A stretch of 64,000 nt of DNA from an uncultured Clostridia bacterium (GCA_947631085.1 CANRJY010000002.1:1-64000), one strand, 5' to 3'; counted from the first letter of the stretch, positions 1 through 8,275 are shown. The notes: a model not told the origin generated them from the sequence alone. Translations and numbers: made by a program.

Positions 1-371
1 TTTCCCTGATTATATGCCGCTCTGTCAATAGCGTACACGGCGTGGCGGTCAACGGTATTGAGCGTGTACATAATTTCGGACTCGCTGTAGCCGTTCCCGT
101 GATGCGACGGTCTTGAGCCGTTGCCTTCCAACGCCACGACAGCCATGCCGCCTTGATTACATGAGGGATTGCCGCCGTTGCCGTCGATAGTCCGCGCGGT
201 TTCGGCTTCGTAAATGCCGCTGTGAGGATTATCCGATTTCATGGAATTACTCGAATTGGAGCATATGCCGTAGGTCTTAGGCACAAAAACAGTCTGGTCG
301 TTATTGCAGCCGAGCGTTGCGCTCTTGTTATCCTGAATACTCTCGTCCGTCGGCTGCTTTACGTCAAAGCT
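1..371 (-). pseudogene. Fragment of a phage DNA (cytosine-5) methyltransferase, variable region, open at the left edge
   Basis: This frame is open from about 371 to the window edge and has no usable start codon nearby. Its translation contains segments that I recognise from the repetitive part of phage C5 DNA methyltransferases: DNKSATLGCNNDQTVF, NPHSGIYEAETARTIDGNGG, NQGGMAVVALEGNG and MYTLNTVDRHAV. The catalytic PC motif and the SAM-binding motifs are not in the visible part. The fragment directly abuts the truncated head-tail connector at 359-634, an odd place for a methyltransferase. It may be a recombination scar, an internal fragment of a gene continuing leftward, or an assembly join. 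The family assignment rests on memory of these sequences. Confidence 0.5.
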
Positions 372-634
372 GACGAGCGCGCGCCCTCGGTTACGCTTTT
401 CACGATTTTCGGCGCGTCCTCCGCCGCGTAGCCCTTCGCCCTGTAAACATCCGCCGCAATAACCGGAACAAGGCTTTCAAGCGGCTCCGGCAGACAGCAC
501 CTCCGGCAGTAGCCTAAAATAAGCCGCTCCGCGTCGTCGAGCAAAAAGAACAGCATCTCATCCTTGCCGCTGCCCTCTGTTCCCAGAAGCATTTTAAGCC
601 TCTTTAGCGCCTCTGTCCGTTTTTCCTGCTCCAT
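359..634 (-). pseudogene. Phage head-tail connector (gp6-like), 3' end disrupted
   Basis: A short helical protein with the look of the gp6-like connectors that join portal and tail. It begins with an acidic helix about DEMLFFLLDDAERLILGYC and continues PEPLESLVPVIAADVYRAKG. The ATG at 634 is preferred because a GAGGTGG Shine-Dalgarno lies just upstream; a GTG at 643 is possible. The family usually ends with about 30 more residues after the SVTEG segment, but this frame stops after SVTEGARSSALT. Adding one base near 375-380 would continue as SVSFDVKQPTDESIQDN, which resembles a connector C-terminus, so a one-base deletion is likely. The downstream sequence then becomes methyltransferase-like. 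Confidence 0.6.
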
Positions 635-752
635 TCTTACCACCTCTCTTCGGTGCCGTCGGCTTCACCTCCGTAAAGCCTGAATTTTTATATGCCGCTA
701 TCTGTATCTCGTTCGTGAGAATAATTGTTTCGTCTCCGCGTCTGAGTATCAT
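594..752 (-). CDS. Small phage head-region protein (52 aa)
   Basis: A short ORF beginning MILRRGDETIILTNEIQIAA, located between the major capsid gene and the connector. Small proteins with this kind of start (charged, then an IQIAAYKNSGF-type helix) are common at this place in Firmicutes siphophages, but I know no function. It overlaps the start of the connector gene by about 40 bases. The ATG follows the capsid stop after only two bases, which suggests coupled translation. Confidence 0.55.
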   Translation of the reverse strand: MILRRGDETIILTNEIQIAAYKNSGFTEVKPTAPKRGGKNGAGKTDRGAKEA

Positions 753-754
753 AA

Positions 755-1579
755 TTATTCACCCGATTTCTTGTGAACGTAGATAGCCGCCTTCTTGTTG
801 TTCAGCACAAACGCGTCGTAATACAAACGACCTTCGACAAGCCAGCCGTTAATGCCCGGCGGGTTGTCGTGTATCTTGTATTCCGCCAGCTTCACCGGCG
901 CAACCGTCGCGATTTTGTTCGTGATAATAAACAGCGTATTCTCCGGCAGATAGCTGTCCGGTACAAGAATAAGCGGTACGCCGTCAATCTGACCTATCAC
1001 GCCCTTCAATGTAATATTCTGCGCCATATCGCCCTGCTTCACAAATGCGGGGTCGAGCTTGATCAACTTATAATACGCCGCCGTAACATAAGCGACTCTG
1101 CCCGCAACAGGCGCTTTCTGATTGGTAAGCTCCACCTGACCGTCAAGGAACGCGTCGTAAGCATTTTCCTTTGTAACGTCCGCCGTAGCGGTCTTGCCCG
1201 CACCCGCCGCTATTTTCGATAAGCGGTAAACGTCAAGCTCCGGTATGATAACCTCGTCGATCTGACGCTGAAGCGCCTGACCCGCGCTGTTCGCCATCAT
1301 CGTATCGTCGTAATTGCCGCGGTCGATCGTGAAAGTGAAGCTTCTGTCCCGTTCGAGCGTCATTTCCTGCAAGCTGTTCTCCAGCTCCTCCGGCGTACCG
1401 TAGCGGTTTGCGCCCGTTCTCTGATAATCATTCATCTCCGACGTGGGAACGCTGTAAACCTTTACCGTTTTAACGCCGATAAAATCATAATCGTTGTTGA
1501 CGGCGGGCGTTGTGACCGCGCCGATCTTAAAGCGTTCGTCAATTTTCGCCGAATACTTTTCTGCATAATTAATTGCCAT
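755..1579 (-). CDS. Major capsid protein
   Basis: 274 residues; probably the HK97-fold shell protein. Recognisable features are the N-terminal MAINYAEKYSAKIDERF, the middle TFTIDRGNYDDTMMANSAGQ, the spine-helix-like AGQALQRQIDEVIIPELDVYRL, and a C-terminal half with VAGRVAYVTAAYY and GVIGQIDGVPLILVP. It follows the scaffold gene by 20 bases, with a good GGAGG upstream of its ATG. Position between scaffold and head-tail connector is the standard order. The gene appears intact. Confidence 0.85.
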   Translation of the reverse strand: MAINYAEKYSAKIDERFKIGAVTTPAVNNDYDFIGVKTVKVYSVPTSEMNDYQRTGANRYGTPEELENSLQEMTLERDRSFTFTIDRGNYDDTMMANSAGQALQRQIDEVIIPELDVYRLSKIAAGAGKTATADVTKENAYDAFLDGQVELTNQKAPVAGRVAYVTAAYYKLIKLDPAFVKQGDMAQNITLKGVIGQIDGVPLILVPDSYLPENTLFIITNKIATVAPVKLAEYKIHDNPPGINGWLVEGRLYYDAFVLNNKKAAIYVHKKSGE

Positions 1580-1599
1580 AAATTATTTTCCTCCTTCTC

Positions 1600-2166
1600 T
1601 TAACTCCCGAATCCCGCAAGAAACGGATCCGCCGCTGACGGTGACGATGCGCCCGGCGGAGTCTTGCCCTTCATCCGCTCCGTAACCGCCGCTTCGACCG
1701 CCTTCGAAAACGCGTCCTTGAACGCCGCGACGTTCGCCTTTGTAGCGTCCGCGTCCGCTCCCGTGAGCTGTTTCGCGAAATCCACCGGCAGGCCGTCCGC
1801 TGCTAAGAGCTTCGTACACTCGTACTCCATCCTCTCGGCGTTGAACTTGCGCCGCTCCTCCTCGAACTGCTCCGCCGCTTCCTTTTTCGCGGCTTCCTCG
1901 CGCTCCGCCGCCGTCATTTTCGACTGCTTCTCCCACTTGGCGTGCTCCTCCGCAAGACGTTTCTCAAAATCCGCCGCCGCCTGAGCGTTTGCTTTTTCCA
2001 GCGCCATATTAACGCGTCTGTCCGTTTCCGCCTGTAATTCTTCAGCCGTATACGTTTTTGTTTCCTTCGCGGCACCCTCGCCGCCCTGCCCCTCTCGATT
2101 GTCCTGAGCGATTGCGTTATCCGCCCCCGCCGAACCCCCGACAGTTGCCGTTATAGTTCCATCCAT
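1600..2166 (-). CDS. Capsid scaffold protein (DUF4355-like)
   Basis: 188 residues with a disordered N-terminus, a long charged coiled coil (about residues 38-115, rich in A, E, K and R) and a C-terminal segment (LLAADGLPVDFAKQL) that resembles the capsid-binding end of phage scaffold proteins. It lies immediately upstream of the capsid gene, as usual, and would be lost or cleaved during head maturation. A GGAGGG motif precedes the ATG at 2166. Confidence 0.85.
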   Translation of the reverse strand: MDGTITATVGGSAGADNAIAQDNREGQGGEGAAKETKTYTAEELQAETDRRVNMALEKANAQAAADFEKRLAEEHAKWEKQSKMTAAEREEAAKKEAAEQFEEERRKFNAERMEYECTKLLAADGLPVDFAKQLTGADADATKANVAAFKDAFSKAVEAAVTERMKGKTPPGASSPSAADPFLAGFGS

Positions 2167-2207
2167 CGTGAAACCCTCCTTGAAATAAATTTAAGCCTGT
2201 TTAACGA

Positions 2208-2363
2208 CTACTGCTCAAAGTCGATTATCTTTTTCTCGAGCTTCCCGATACGGTTTTTAATTTCCTGCATTTCAGCGCGTACATCTCCAAACTTCTCATA
2301 AAGATGTTTTATATCTTCGTCGAATTTTTCGATATACACTCCAATCGGCATACTCTTATCCAT
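2208..2363 (-). CDS. Small coiled-coil phage protein (51 aa)
   Basis: Begins MDKSMPIGVYIEKFDEDI and ends in a heptad-rich segment (EMQEIKNRIGKLEKKIIDFE), so a single coiled coil is likely. The ATG at 2363 has a very strong GGAGGTGGAGGT ribosome binding site directly upstream and is preferred over the longer in-frame start at 2408. It lies between the structured RNA and the scaffold gene. Function unknown. Confidence 0.6.
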   Translation of the reverse strand: MDKSMPIGVYIEKFDEDIKHLYEKFGDVRAEMQEIKNRIGKLEKKIIDFEQ

Positions 2364-2459
2364 ACCTCCACCTCCCTTCGCTTTCCCAATCGATTGGGAT
2401 TTCGGCATACAAAAAGCACACCGTCTCCGATGTGCTTATAAGCTGTATTTAATTTTCCA

Positions 2460-2611
2460 CGGAAAAACCGCCTTGATTTCTCAAAGCGGTTTTAATACAA
2501 AGTGGACTTTGGCGGGCGTCGCCTCTCCCGCATCTCTCAGGGCAAAGCCCCTGTCATACCTTCGGCGTGTGGTCGCAACGAAATTTACCACCTCAAAGCC
2601 CTTCTTAGCAT
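2460..2611 (-). ncRNA. Structured small RNA, copy 1 (prophage copy)
   Basis: A transcript of about 150 nt predicted from the promoter at 2618-2646 to the intrinsic terminator at 2466-2491. The core (2504-2601) closes with an 8-bp stem, GGGCTTTG with CAAAGTCC. Inside are GTGGT/ACCAC, CAGGG/CCCTG and GCGGG/CCCGC stems, separated by the conserved single-stranded segments TAAATTTCGT, ACGCCGAAGGTATGA and GAGAGATG. A second copy lies at 34500-34709 with compensatory changes in its stems. It contains no convincing ORF. I could not match it to an RNA family I know. Confidence 0.7.
2466..2491 (-). terminator. Intrinsic terminator of structured RNA copy 1
   Basis: On the minus strand an 11-bp stem (AACCGCTTTGA with TCAAGGCGGTT) closes a GAAA loop and is followed by TTTTT. 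The same hairpin architecture, with covarying base pairs, ends copy 2. Confidence 0.85.
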
Positions 2612-2617
2612 ATTCAT

Positions 2618-2646
2618 ATTATAGCATAATTATTTCCGTTTGTAAA
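2618..2646 (-). promoter_or_regulatory. Sigma-A promoter of structured RNA copy 1
   Basis: TTTACA (-35), 17-base spacer and TATAAT (-10). The promoter overlaps the 3' end of the preceding gene, and transcription should start near 2611. Confidence 0.8.
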
Positions 2647-3079
2647 GTATAACTTTATTATTGATGTAATTCTCCCATCTGCTTTCGCTTATTTCCCACG
2701 CTGATATAATTGAATTTTTATATCCTTCTTTGTCAGATGTTGTATGCAAGCGCAAGACTGTTTGTATTCTTATATCCTCAAGTTCCGTGCGTTTCAAAAC
2801 TAAACCTGTATTTTTAGCGTCTTTTAAAATATAATCAGGTTCTTCAACAGCCGCTTTTAAGTAAGGTCTGATTCGTTCATAATGCCCCGGATGATGTTCT
2901 TTTATATGTGCTATACGTTCTTCTGTTATAATAACCTCATCCGTGGTTATATCCTTTGCAACACACTTATATATTTCCCTATCTATTTTTCCAACATAAT
3001 TCACACCGCTTACCGCCGTTTCGACATTATTTGCCTTTATTATACCACTTTTAGCATTTTTGTCAACAGCCGCTTTCAA
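2630..3079 (-). CDS. Stand-alone phage-Barnase/EndoU/RelE-like (PBECR-type) nuclease domain
   Basis: 149 residues. The region from VNYVGKIDREIYKC through ITTDEVIITEERIAHIKEHH to the C-terminal VILYKRK resembles the PBECR-type domain that is usually fused to the C-terminus of phage minor head proteins. Family nuclease function is a published prediction; activity here is inference. Here it is separate, with a TTG start at 3079 and no clear ribosome binding site. It may therefore be a displaced C-terminal cassette of the MuF-like protein rather than a normally expressed gene. Conserved-looking polar residues include the HIKEHH histidines and the QTVLRLHT strand. Confidence 0.6.
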   Translation of the reverse strand: MKAAVDKNAKSGIIKANNVETAVSGVNYVGKIDREIYKCVAKDITTDEVIITEERIAHIKEHHPGHYERIRPYLKAAVEEPDYILKDAKNTGLVLKRTELEDIRIQTVLRLHTTSDKEGYKNSIISAWEISESRWENYINNKVILYKRK

Positions 3080-3099
3080 TTTATCACTATATTAAATTA

Positions 3100-3492
3100 T
3101 TATCGTATAATCTCGCCGAGCGCCTTTAACGCTTCCACCCCGAATGTTTTCAAAGCCGACAGACCAAAAACGCCGCATTTCTTTATAACATATTGTAATT
3201 TATCCTCGGCGGTCAGCTCCTTCTGTATGCCGAAATTATTTTCAACATACTCTATCCCGTCGCGCGTCAAACGAACTCCGCTCAAAATAATTTCATAAAA
3301 CCGCTCATTTTCCGCCGCAACCGCTTTGAAGCCGTCAATATATCCCTCGGTTTGCAGTTTGCTCAGGGCAACGCAAAACACTTCATAATCCATATTAAGC
3401 GCCGTACAAGTCACTCTCGCCATATCCGGCAAATCCTTCTGATATTCGATATACAGCGCAAGAAGCACCTGCTGTTTAGTATCAAGTTTCAT
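3100..3492 (-). CDS. YjcQ-like winged-helix protein
   Basis: 130 residues. The N-terminal half has the YjcQ pattern: a first helix (QQVLLALYIEYQKDLPDM), a second helix with a LSKLQTEGYIDG turn typical of winged helices, and LTRDGIEYVEN. It may bind nucleic acid or protein; no function is established. The ATG at 3492 is chosen because a GAGGAG motif lies upstream; longer starts read through a sequence with unlikely composition. It sits between two nuclease-like genes, so an immunity-type role is conceivable but unproven. Confidence 0.6.
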   Translation of the reverse strand: MKLDTKQQVLLALYIEYQKDLPDMARVTCTALNMDYEVFCVALSKLQTEGYIDGFKAVAAENERFYEIILSGVRLTRDGIEYVENNFGIQKELTAEDKLQYVIKKCGVFGLSALKTFGVEALKALGEIIR

Positions 3493-3520
3493 AGGTGTTT
3501 TTTTCTCCTCTTGTTGCTTT

Positions 3521-3724
3521 TTATTCCATATCTGCATAAGGACACTTATTACAAATATTCTTTGCCTTTTCAAAATCAAAAATAATCTCGGTTGACTCTG
3601 GTACAGATGAAATTTTAAAAAGCCCCTGCATACACATAGCAGTTTCATAACAAAGTTCCCCGTCTATAATCTTATCATAAATAGGACATTTTCTGTCGTC
3701 GTATGGAGTTAAATTACTTGCCAT
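3521..3724 (-). CDS. Small cysteine-containing phage protein (67 aa)
   Basis: Begins MASNLTPYDDRKCP and contains five cysteines (RKCP, ELCYETAMC, NICNKCP), so it may bind a metal. Its ATG overlaps the end of the MuF-like gene. I do not recognise the family. Its place directly after a head protein with a nuclease-like tail would suit a protective partner, which is speculation. Confidence 0.5.
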   Translation of the reverse strand: MASNLTPYDDRKCPIYDKIIDGELCYETAMCMQGLFKISSVPESTEIIFDFEKAKNICNKCPYADME

Positions 3725-5336
3725 TTTTTATTGCCTCCTTTATAGCCTTTTCAGTCGTATCATCGAAATCATACTTGCTCCAGGTAGTCTTTGCGATCCA
3801 GTCAATCTTCTCATAATCTGTCGTTCGTGTCAAAACCGTAACCCCTTCAGCAGAGTAAAAGACACGTCTTGTCCCTTTGTACTGTGTAATCGAAAATAAA
3901 GCGTTATCAACAAAGCTCTGAACTTGATCGTCCGTAACTTGTCGCTCTTTCATACGCTTCATAATATGCGCGGGATCTCTTTTTGACGCTTTATCCTCTA
4001 AGATATATGTATGCTGTGAGGGCAAAGCCGGTATTCTCAAAGATCCGTTTGGTATGATTTCTTTGATCGCTTTATAAGAGTTATAATTCGCAAGACTTGC
4101 TTCCGGTACGCGTTTTTTATACGAAAAAAATCCCTTTAATTCCTCATATTCCGTCTTATCACCATTATACTTCAATTCCTGGAATTTGTCAAATGAACTC
4201 GGCACATTTTTCTTGCCGAGCACATCCTGATACTGCTTATACTGCAATTTATCCGCGCTCTTTCGGCTATCCTTCCGTTTCGCCAAGTCAAGCGCCTCCC
4301 GCTGCTCCGGCGTAAGGCTTTCCTTCCACGTCGTATAATCCAAATCGCCGTCAACAATCTCGCTTTTCCTCGATAACGGATTTCTTGCCCGTCGGCTCGC
4401 ATAGTTGATATTCATCGTCGTTGTGCATCTGCATCTCGGGTGCATACTCGGATAATTCACGCCCTCGTGCGCTTCCGATAGCTTGAACACCTTCCCGTCA
4501 AGCACACCGCACGTCTCGCACGTCCTGTCGTCGAGCGTAGCAAGGTATTTGTATTCGGTAATACCCAAATCCTCATACGCCTTTTTGTCCGCCACGGCGT
4601 GAATATGCGCCGTTTCCGTGCGTACCAGCGTGACCGCGTGGAACTTATCAACGCCAAACCTGTCCGCCAATTTCTGCGCCGTTTTCGCGTAGCTCTCGCC
4701 GGATATAATAGCTTTCGCGATGAGCTCCTGCGCCTCTTCGGCAAGCCTGTCCGTATTGCCCCATATGCGTTCGGAGAACCGCTTCCCGTGCCATTTCGCA
4801 TTGACCGCCTCGTCGATCGCTCTGTCGTTCAGCACCGCGAAGCCTATTCCCACATCCATACCCTTCGCCGTATCGTCGATCATGCCGTAATAGCTCTCTT
4901 TATATGCGCGTTTGAGCAGCGCTCCCACAAGCGCCGTTTCCTTTACGGCCATGTTTTTGATTTTCGTATAGATCACGCTTTTCAGCTGTTCATACCGTTC
5001 TATCCGCGCCGAGTACGCCCTCACCGATAAGCCGTCGCGGTGTATGTATTCAAGTATATCCCGCCGCGCCTGCTCATTCGGCGCGTCCTCCAGCAGCTTT
5101 ATAAGCGAGCGCAGATTGTCCTCTTCCATAGCGCGGCTGATATGATATTCCGCCGTCACATCGTCTATGCCGTAACGTTTTCCGAAATTATATTTGATTT
5201 TTCTGATCTCGCCCTGAATATCGTCAAGCGCTCCGTCATAAAGCCGAAGAACCTCCTCCGCCGTGTACGTCGCACCCATTTGCACCGCGATCTCGCGCAA
5301 AAGAGCCGCCCGTTCCCAGTATGCCGCGCTCTTCAT
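3714..5336 (-). CDS. MuF/SPP1 gp7-like minor head protein with C-terminal PBECR-like toxin domain
   Basis: 540 residues. Residues about 1-330 are the phage head morphogenesis domain, ending in the typical metal-binding stretch LDDRTCETCGVLDGKVF and HPRCRCTTT. After a charged linker (about 335-420), residues about 430-540 form a second domain (KASKRDPAHIMKRMKERQVTDD, then RRVFYSAEGVTVLTRT) resembling the PBECR-type nuclease domains attached to such proteins. The protein should sit at the portal vertex; injection of its tail with the DNA has been proposed for this class. It follows the gp10-like gene by one base. Intact. Confidence 0.8.
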   Translation of the reverse strand: MKSAAYWERAALLREIAVQMGATYTAEEVLRLYDGALDDIQGEIRKIKYNFGKRYGIDDVTAEYHISRAMEEDNLRSLIKLLEDAPNEQARRDILEYIHRDGLSVRAYSARIERYEQLKSVIYTKIKNMAVKETALVGALLKRAYKESYYGMIDDTAKGMDVGIGFAVLNDRAIDEAVNAKWHGKRFSERIWGNTDRLAEEAQELIAKAIISGESYAKTAQKLADRFGVDKFHAVTLVRTETAHIHAVADKKAYEDLGITEYKYLATLDDRTCETCGVLDGKVFKLSEAHEGVNYPSMHPRCRCTTTMNINYASRRARNPLSRKSEIVDGDLDYTTWKESLTPEQREALDLAKRKDSRKSADKLQYKQYQDVLGKKNVPSSFDKFQELKYNGDKTEYEELKGFFSYKKRVPEASLANYNSYKAIKEIIPNGSLRIPALPSQHTYILEDKASKRDPAHIMKRMKERQVTDDQVQSFVDNALFSITQYKGTRRVFYSAEGVTVLTRTTDYEKIDWIAKTTWSKYDFDDTTEKAIKEAIKNGK

Positions 5337-5337
5337 A

Positions 5338-5673
5338 TCAGCCCATGAACCGCTCTTTAATCGCGGCTATAACGTCCGACTGCTTATTCTTCAACGCAGG
5401 CACAAGAAACGGATGCTCTGACATTTTGTAGGTGCCAAATTCCTGATAGATTGCATATTCACAGTTTGTTCCGACAACTCCGGTCAAACCGTCAACCTTT
5501 CCGTGAATGGATCGTCTCAGCGCTCCCGTATCAACCGGAGCTTCAACCCTTGCTTCACTTTGTACAATCCGTGTCCCGAGAACTAACCCTTTATGTAACT
5601 TCGTGGGAATGTCCGCCGCGTACTGGCTCAACGCCGCCTGAACCGCGTCAAGTCCTTCAATGCGTATTTTCAT
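5338..5673 (-). CDS. HK97 gp10-like head-tail protein
   Basis: 111 residues with the gp10 pattern: RIEGLDAVQAALSQY, then SEARVEAPVDTGALRRSI, GVVGTNCEYAIYQEFGT and EHPFLVPAL. These proteins act at head completion or tail joining. The ATG overlaps the portal stop. Its location between portal and MuF-like genes, ahead of the capsid, is unusual, since gp10-type genes commonly follow the head-tail connector. Confidence 0.8.
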   Translation of the reverse strand: MKIRIEGLDAVQAALSQYAADIPTKLHKGLVLGTRIVQSEARVEAPVDTGALRRSIHGKVDGLTGVVGTNCEYAIYQEFGTYKMSEHPFLVPALKNKQSDVIAAIKERFMG

Positions 5674-7013
5674 CAATAACCGCCTCCCGCCGCCATATCC
5701 TGAACCTCTTTGATTTTCATAATACTGTCGCTTTCGCGTTCCTTTTCGAGTATTTTCATTTCTTCCTTTGCGTCCGTTACAAATGGGAGCTGTTCCAAAA
5801 GCGTTTCGTTTGATACGATGTCGGTTAAATTCATAGCCATCTGCGATATCTCCAGCTCGTTCGCCGGAAGGTTACGCGTAAACACCACATCAATTCTATG
5901 CGTCGGCACAAGCGCCATTGAGCCCTTAATATACAGAAAATTGATATACAGCTCCAACCGCCGCTTCAATCCCTTCGCGATTTTGCGCTCCTTGTTCATA
6001 ATGCTCTGCTCGAAGCCCAACAGCTTGTACTTTATCGCCACGCCCGAAAGATTATTTCCGAAGCTCTCGTCCGACAGATCCGGTACCATAGAAAACCTGT
6101 GTATATCGTCCTTAAGATTGTTCCGCAGAACCTCGACGTCGCTCTCCTGCATGACCTTCGACAAATACTCCGCTTTCGCGCCCTCGTAGCCCATAAGGAT
6201 TTTTTCTTCGCGGAGCTTCTGCGCCGTCTCCGAATCTATATCCAAATCTACCAGGAATAAAAACGCCTCGACAAACTGCTCCTTATCGTTCACGCGGTCG
6301 CTCATCAGTGTATTATACGCGTCTATCGCGGGTATGAGCTGTTCAAAATCGCCCTGCTTTTCCGTATTGTTGCAATACTCGATCATAGGCACGCCGCCGA
6401 AATGATGCGCCTGGGTGTCGATAAGCTCCATATTGTCGAAGCTGTCGCTGTGTCCCGCGAACACATACACGTTATTCTCATCATACGCCCTGCACTCCAC
6501 GCCCGTAACTCTGCCGTCGAGATCGCGCTTCTTGAAGAAATAAACGCCCAAAATAGGATCATGTCTGCACTCGTCGCCATACACAACAAAAGCCTTGTCC
6601 GGCGGCAGAACCGCGCTTTCCGGCGCGGCGTTTTCGTTTGCGTATATCAGTTCATAAGCCCGCCCGTAAATGCTGACGTTCTTAACGATCTCACTGTCCG
6701 TCGACGCTATATCCTGCTCCAAATAAGCGTTCTTCAGCGCCTCTATGTCAAACTCTTCCGAAGCCGCATATGTAACCGCGTTGCCGATTAAATACGACGT
6801 AGTCATGTCCGTAATATATTTCGCGTGATTTAACACTATCCGAGTATTCGCCGCTTCCTTCGATTTCCTTTGCCGATTGAGTATAGCGTGCCGCCCCTCG
6901 TAATAATCGCGAAGCCTGCCGAACTTATCCGCCTCCGCCTTATACCGCAGTATCAGCTTCGACATAAGCCCCGCTTTGATCCCGCCGTCAAGCAACGTCC
7001 TGTCAATAATCAT
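5673..7013 (-). CDS. Portal protein (SPP1 gp6-like)
   Basis: 446 residues, the usual size. Recognisable parts are LRDYYEGRHAILNRQR near the start, TDMTTSYLIGNAVTY, the long middle (EFVEAFLFLVDLDI), SFGNNLSGVAIKYKLLGFE and the C-terminal helices. It forms the dodecameric DNA channel at one capsid vertex and docks TerL. Its start overlaps the terminase stop (ATGA). Intact. Confidence 0.9.
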   Translation of the reverse strand: MIIDRTLLDGGIKAGLMSKLILRYKAEADKFGRLRDYYEGRHAILNRQRKSKEAANTRIVLNHAKYITDMTTSYLIGNAVTYAASEEFDIEALKNAYLEQDIASTDSEIVKNVSIYGRAYELIYANENAAPESAVLPPDKAFVVYGDECRHDPILGVYFFKKRDLDGRVTGVECRAYDENNVYVFAGHSDSFDNMELIDTQAHHFGGVPMIEYCNNTEKQGDFEQLIPAIDAYNTLMSDRVNDKEQFVEAFLFLVDLDIDSETAQKLREEKILMGYEGAKAEYLSKVMQESDVEVLRNNLKDDIHRFSMVPDLSDESFGNNLSGVAIKYKLLGFEQSIMNKERKIAKGLKRRLELYINFLYIKGSMALVPTHRIDVVFTRNLPANELEISQMAMNLTDIVSNETLLEQLPFVTDAKEEMKILEKERESDSIMKIKEVQDMAAGGGY

Positions 7014-8275
7014 ATTCCCAAATCCTTTCTCTCAATAACCCGCGCTTCTCTGCGCCTCATATCGTCCTCCAGCGCATACCGCGCCGCGTCTATCGTATGA
7101 TTGTTCGCGTCGGGATACCCATCTTTAAATCCGTCATTTCCATCAGCCTCTAATTCATAGCTGTAAAATTCCTCCGCCGCGTTCGGACATCTCTCATTGT
7201 CAATTATAATTTCTTCAAGCGACTGCAAAAATTTAATACCGTATTCCACGCTGTCGGGGCCTTTTTTCGCGGCGCGTACCTTAAGACCGTACCCGCGTAA
7301 TTCCGCGATTGACTTAGGCTCTGCGCTGTCGCATATAATACTCTGTCGGTATTTCGTCCGCGCGTTTATCATAGCCGCCGCCTTCGCGTTCGATAATCCG
7401 ACCGTGTAAATCTCGTCATAAATATACAGCCGTTTCCGCTTGCTGTCGTAGTTGCATACAATATACGCGAACGGATCCGCCGCGTAACCGAAGTCGATAC
7501 CGCGTTTTATCCGGTCAAACGCCGCTATTTCCTCGTCGCTGATCCGCCGCATTGTAATATTCGTGAATACCTCGCCGCCCGTACCCGTAACCTCGCCGAG
7601 ATACTCATGCTCGTACGCGTCGAGCTTCGTTCGCTTCAAATGCTCCGCCTCGATTATAAACTTCTCGCCGAGCCATCCCGCCAGAACATCAAGATATGTG
7701 CTGTGATGTACCAATCTGTCGCCGCGCTCCGTCAGCACCTCTTTATTTACCCAATTACGCTGAGACTGTGGAGGATTGTATGTGTAAAATATAACAAACG
7801 CGCTCCCGCCGCGCATAAGCGACTGGTTTATCGAGCGTATCTCCGCCATGCCGACGAACTCCGCAACCTCCTCGTACCAAATATATTTGATATACCCCTT
7901 CTTGACCTTCGTCGATTTCAGCTTCTGCGGCTTATCCGCCCCGCGAAATAAAATTCTCTGTCCCGTCGGAAGATAAACAAGCTCCATCGGGCTTAACTTT
8001 TCCTGCCACAAATGCGCCACGCCGAGCGTATCGATAGCCCACAACAGCTGACTGTAAACGCTGTCGCGCAGATTATCCTTGACCTTTCGTATCGCGACGG
8101 CGTTCGCGTCCGCGTCCTTCATCATGCCGATTATGATCTCGACGCTCGCGAACGTAGATTTCGTTGAACCGCGCCCGCCCTTGAGCCAATAATGAGTATG
8201 CCGCCCCCGCTTTAAGTCATGATGCACCAAATAAAACGACGGAGCGATCAGATTATTAAGCCCCGTCATTTTCAT
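7010..8275 (-). CDS. Terminase large subunit (PBSX family)
   Basis: 421 residues. The ATPase half has Walker A GGRGSTKST at about 33-41 and a Walker B-like YIKYIWYEEV near 130. The C-terminal RNase H-like nuclease has the aspartates RGIDFGY, IICDSAEP and PDANNHTIDAARYAL. It packages DNA into proheads together with TerS and the portal. The ATG at 8275 is preferred over the GTG at 8278. It overlaps terS by 20 bases. Intact. Confidence 0.92.
   Translation of the reverse strand: MKMTGLNNLIAPSFYLVHHDLKRGRHTHYWLKGGRGSTKSTFASVEIIIGMMKDADANAVAIRKVKDNLRDSVYSQLLWAIDTLGVAHLWQEKLSPMELVYLPTGQRILFRGADKPQKLKSTKVKKGYIKYIWYEEVAEFVGMAEIRSINQSLMRGGSAFVIFYTYNPPQSQRNWVNKEVLTERGDRLVHHSTYLDVLAGWLGEKFIIEAEHLKRTKLDAYEHEYLGEVTGTGGEVFTNITMRRISDEEIAAFDRIKRGIDFGYAADPFAYIVCNYDSKRKRLYIYDEIYTVGLSNAKAAAMINARTKYRQSIICDSAEPKSIAELRGYGLKVRAAKKGPDSVEYGIKFLQSLEEIIIDNERCPNAAEEFYSYELEADGNDGFKDGYPDANNHTIDAARYALEDDMRRREARVIERKDLGI

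Noticed and set aside
1583-1936. Gly/Arg-rich minus-strand frame within the scaffold gene
   Set aside because: Composition is that of an out-of-frame shadow; the overlapping frame has a proper start and coiled coil.
2504-2601. Resemblance of the small RNA to glycine or T-box motifs (TCTCAGGGCAAAG, AGGTGGTAAA)
   Set aside because: Only short matches on one or other strand; the rest of those folds is absent and no fitting downstream gene follows.
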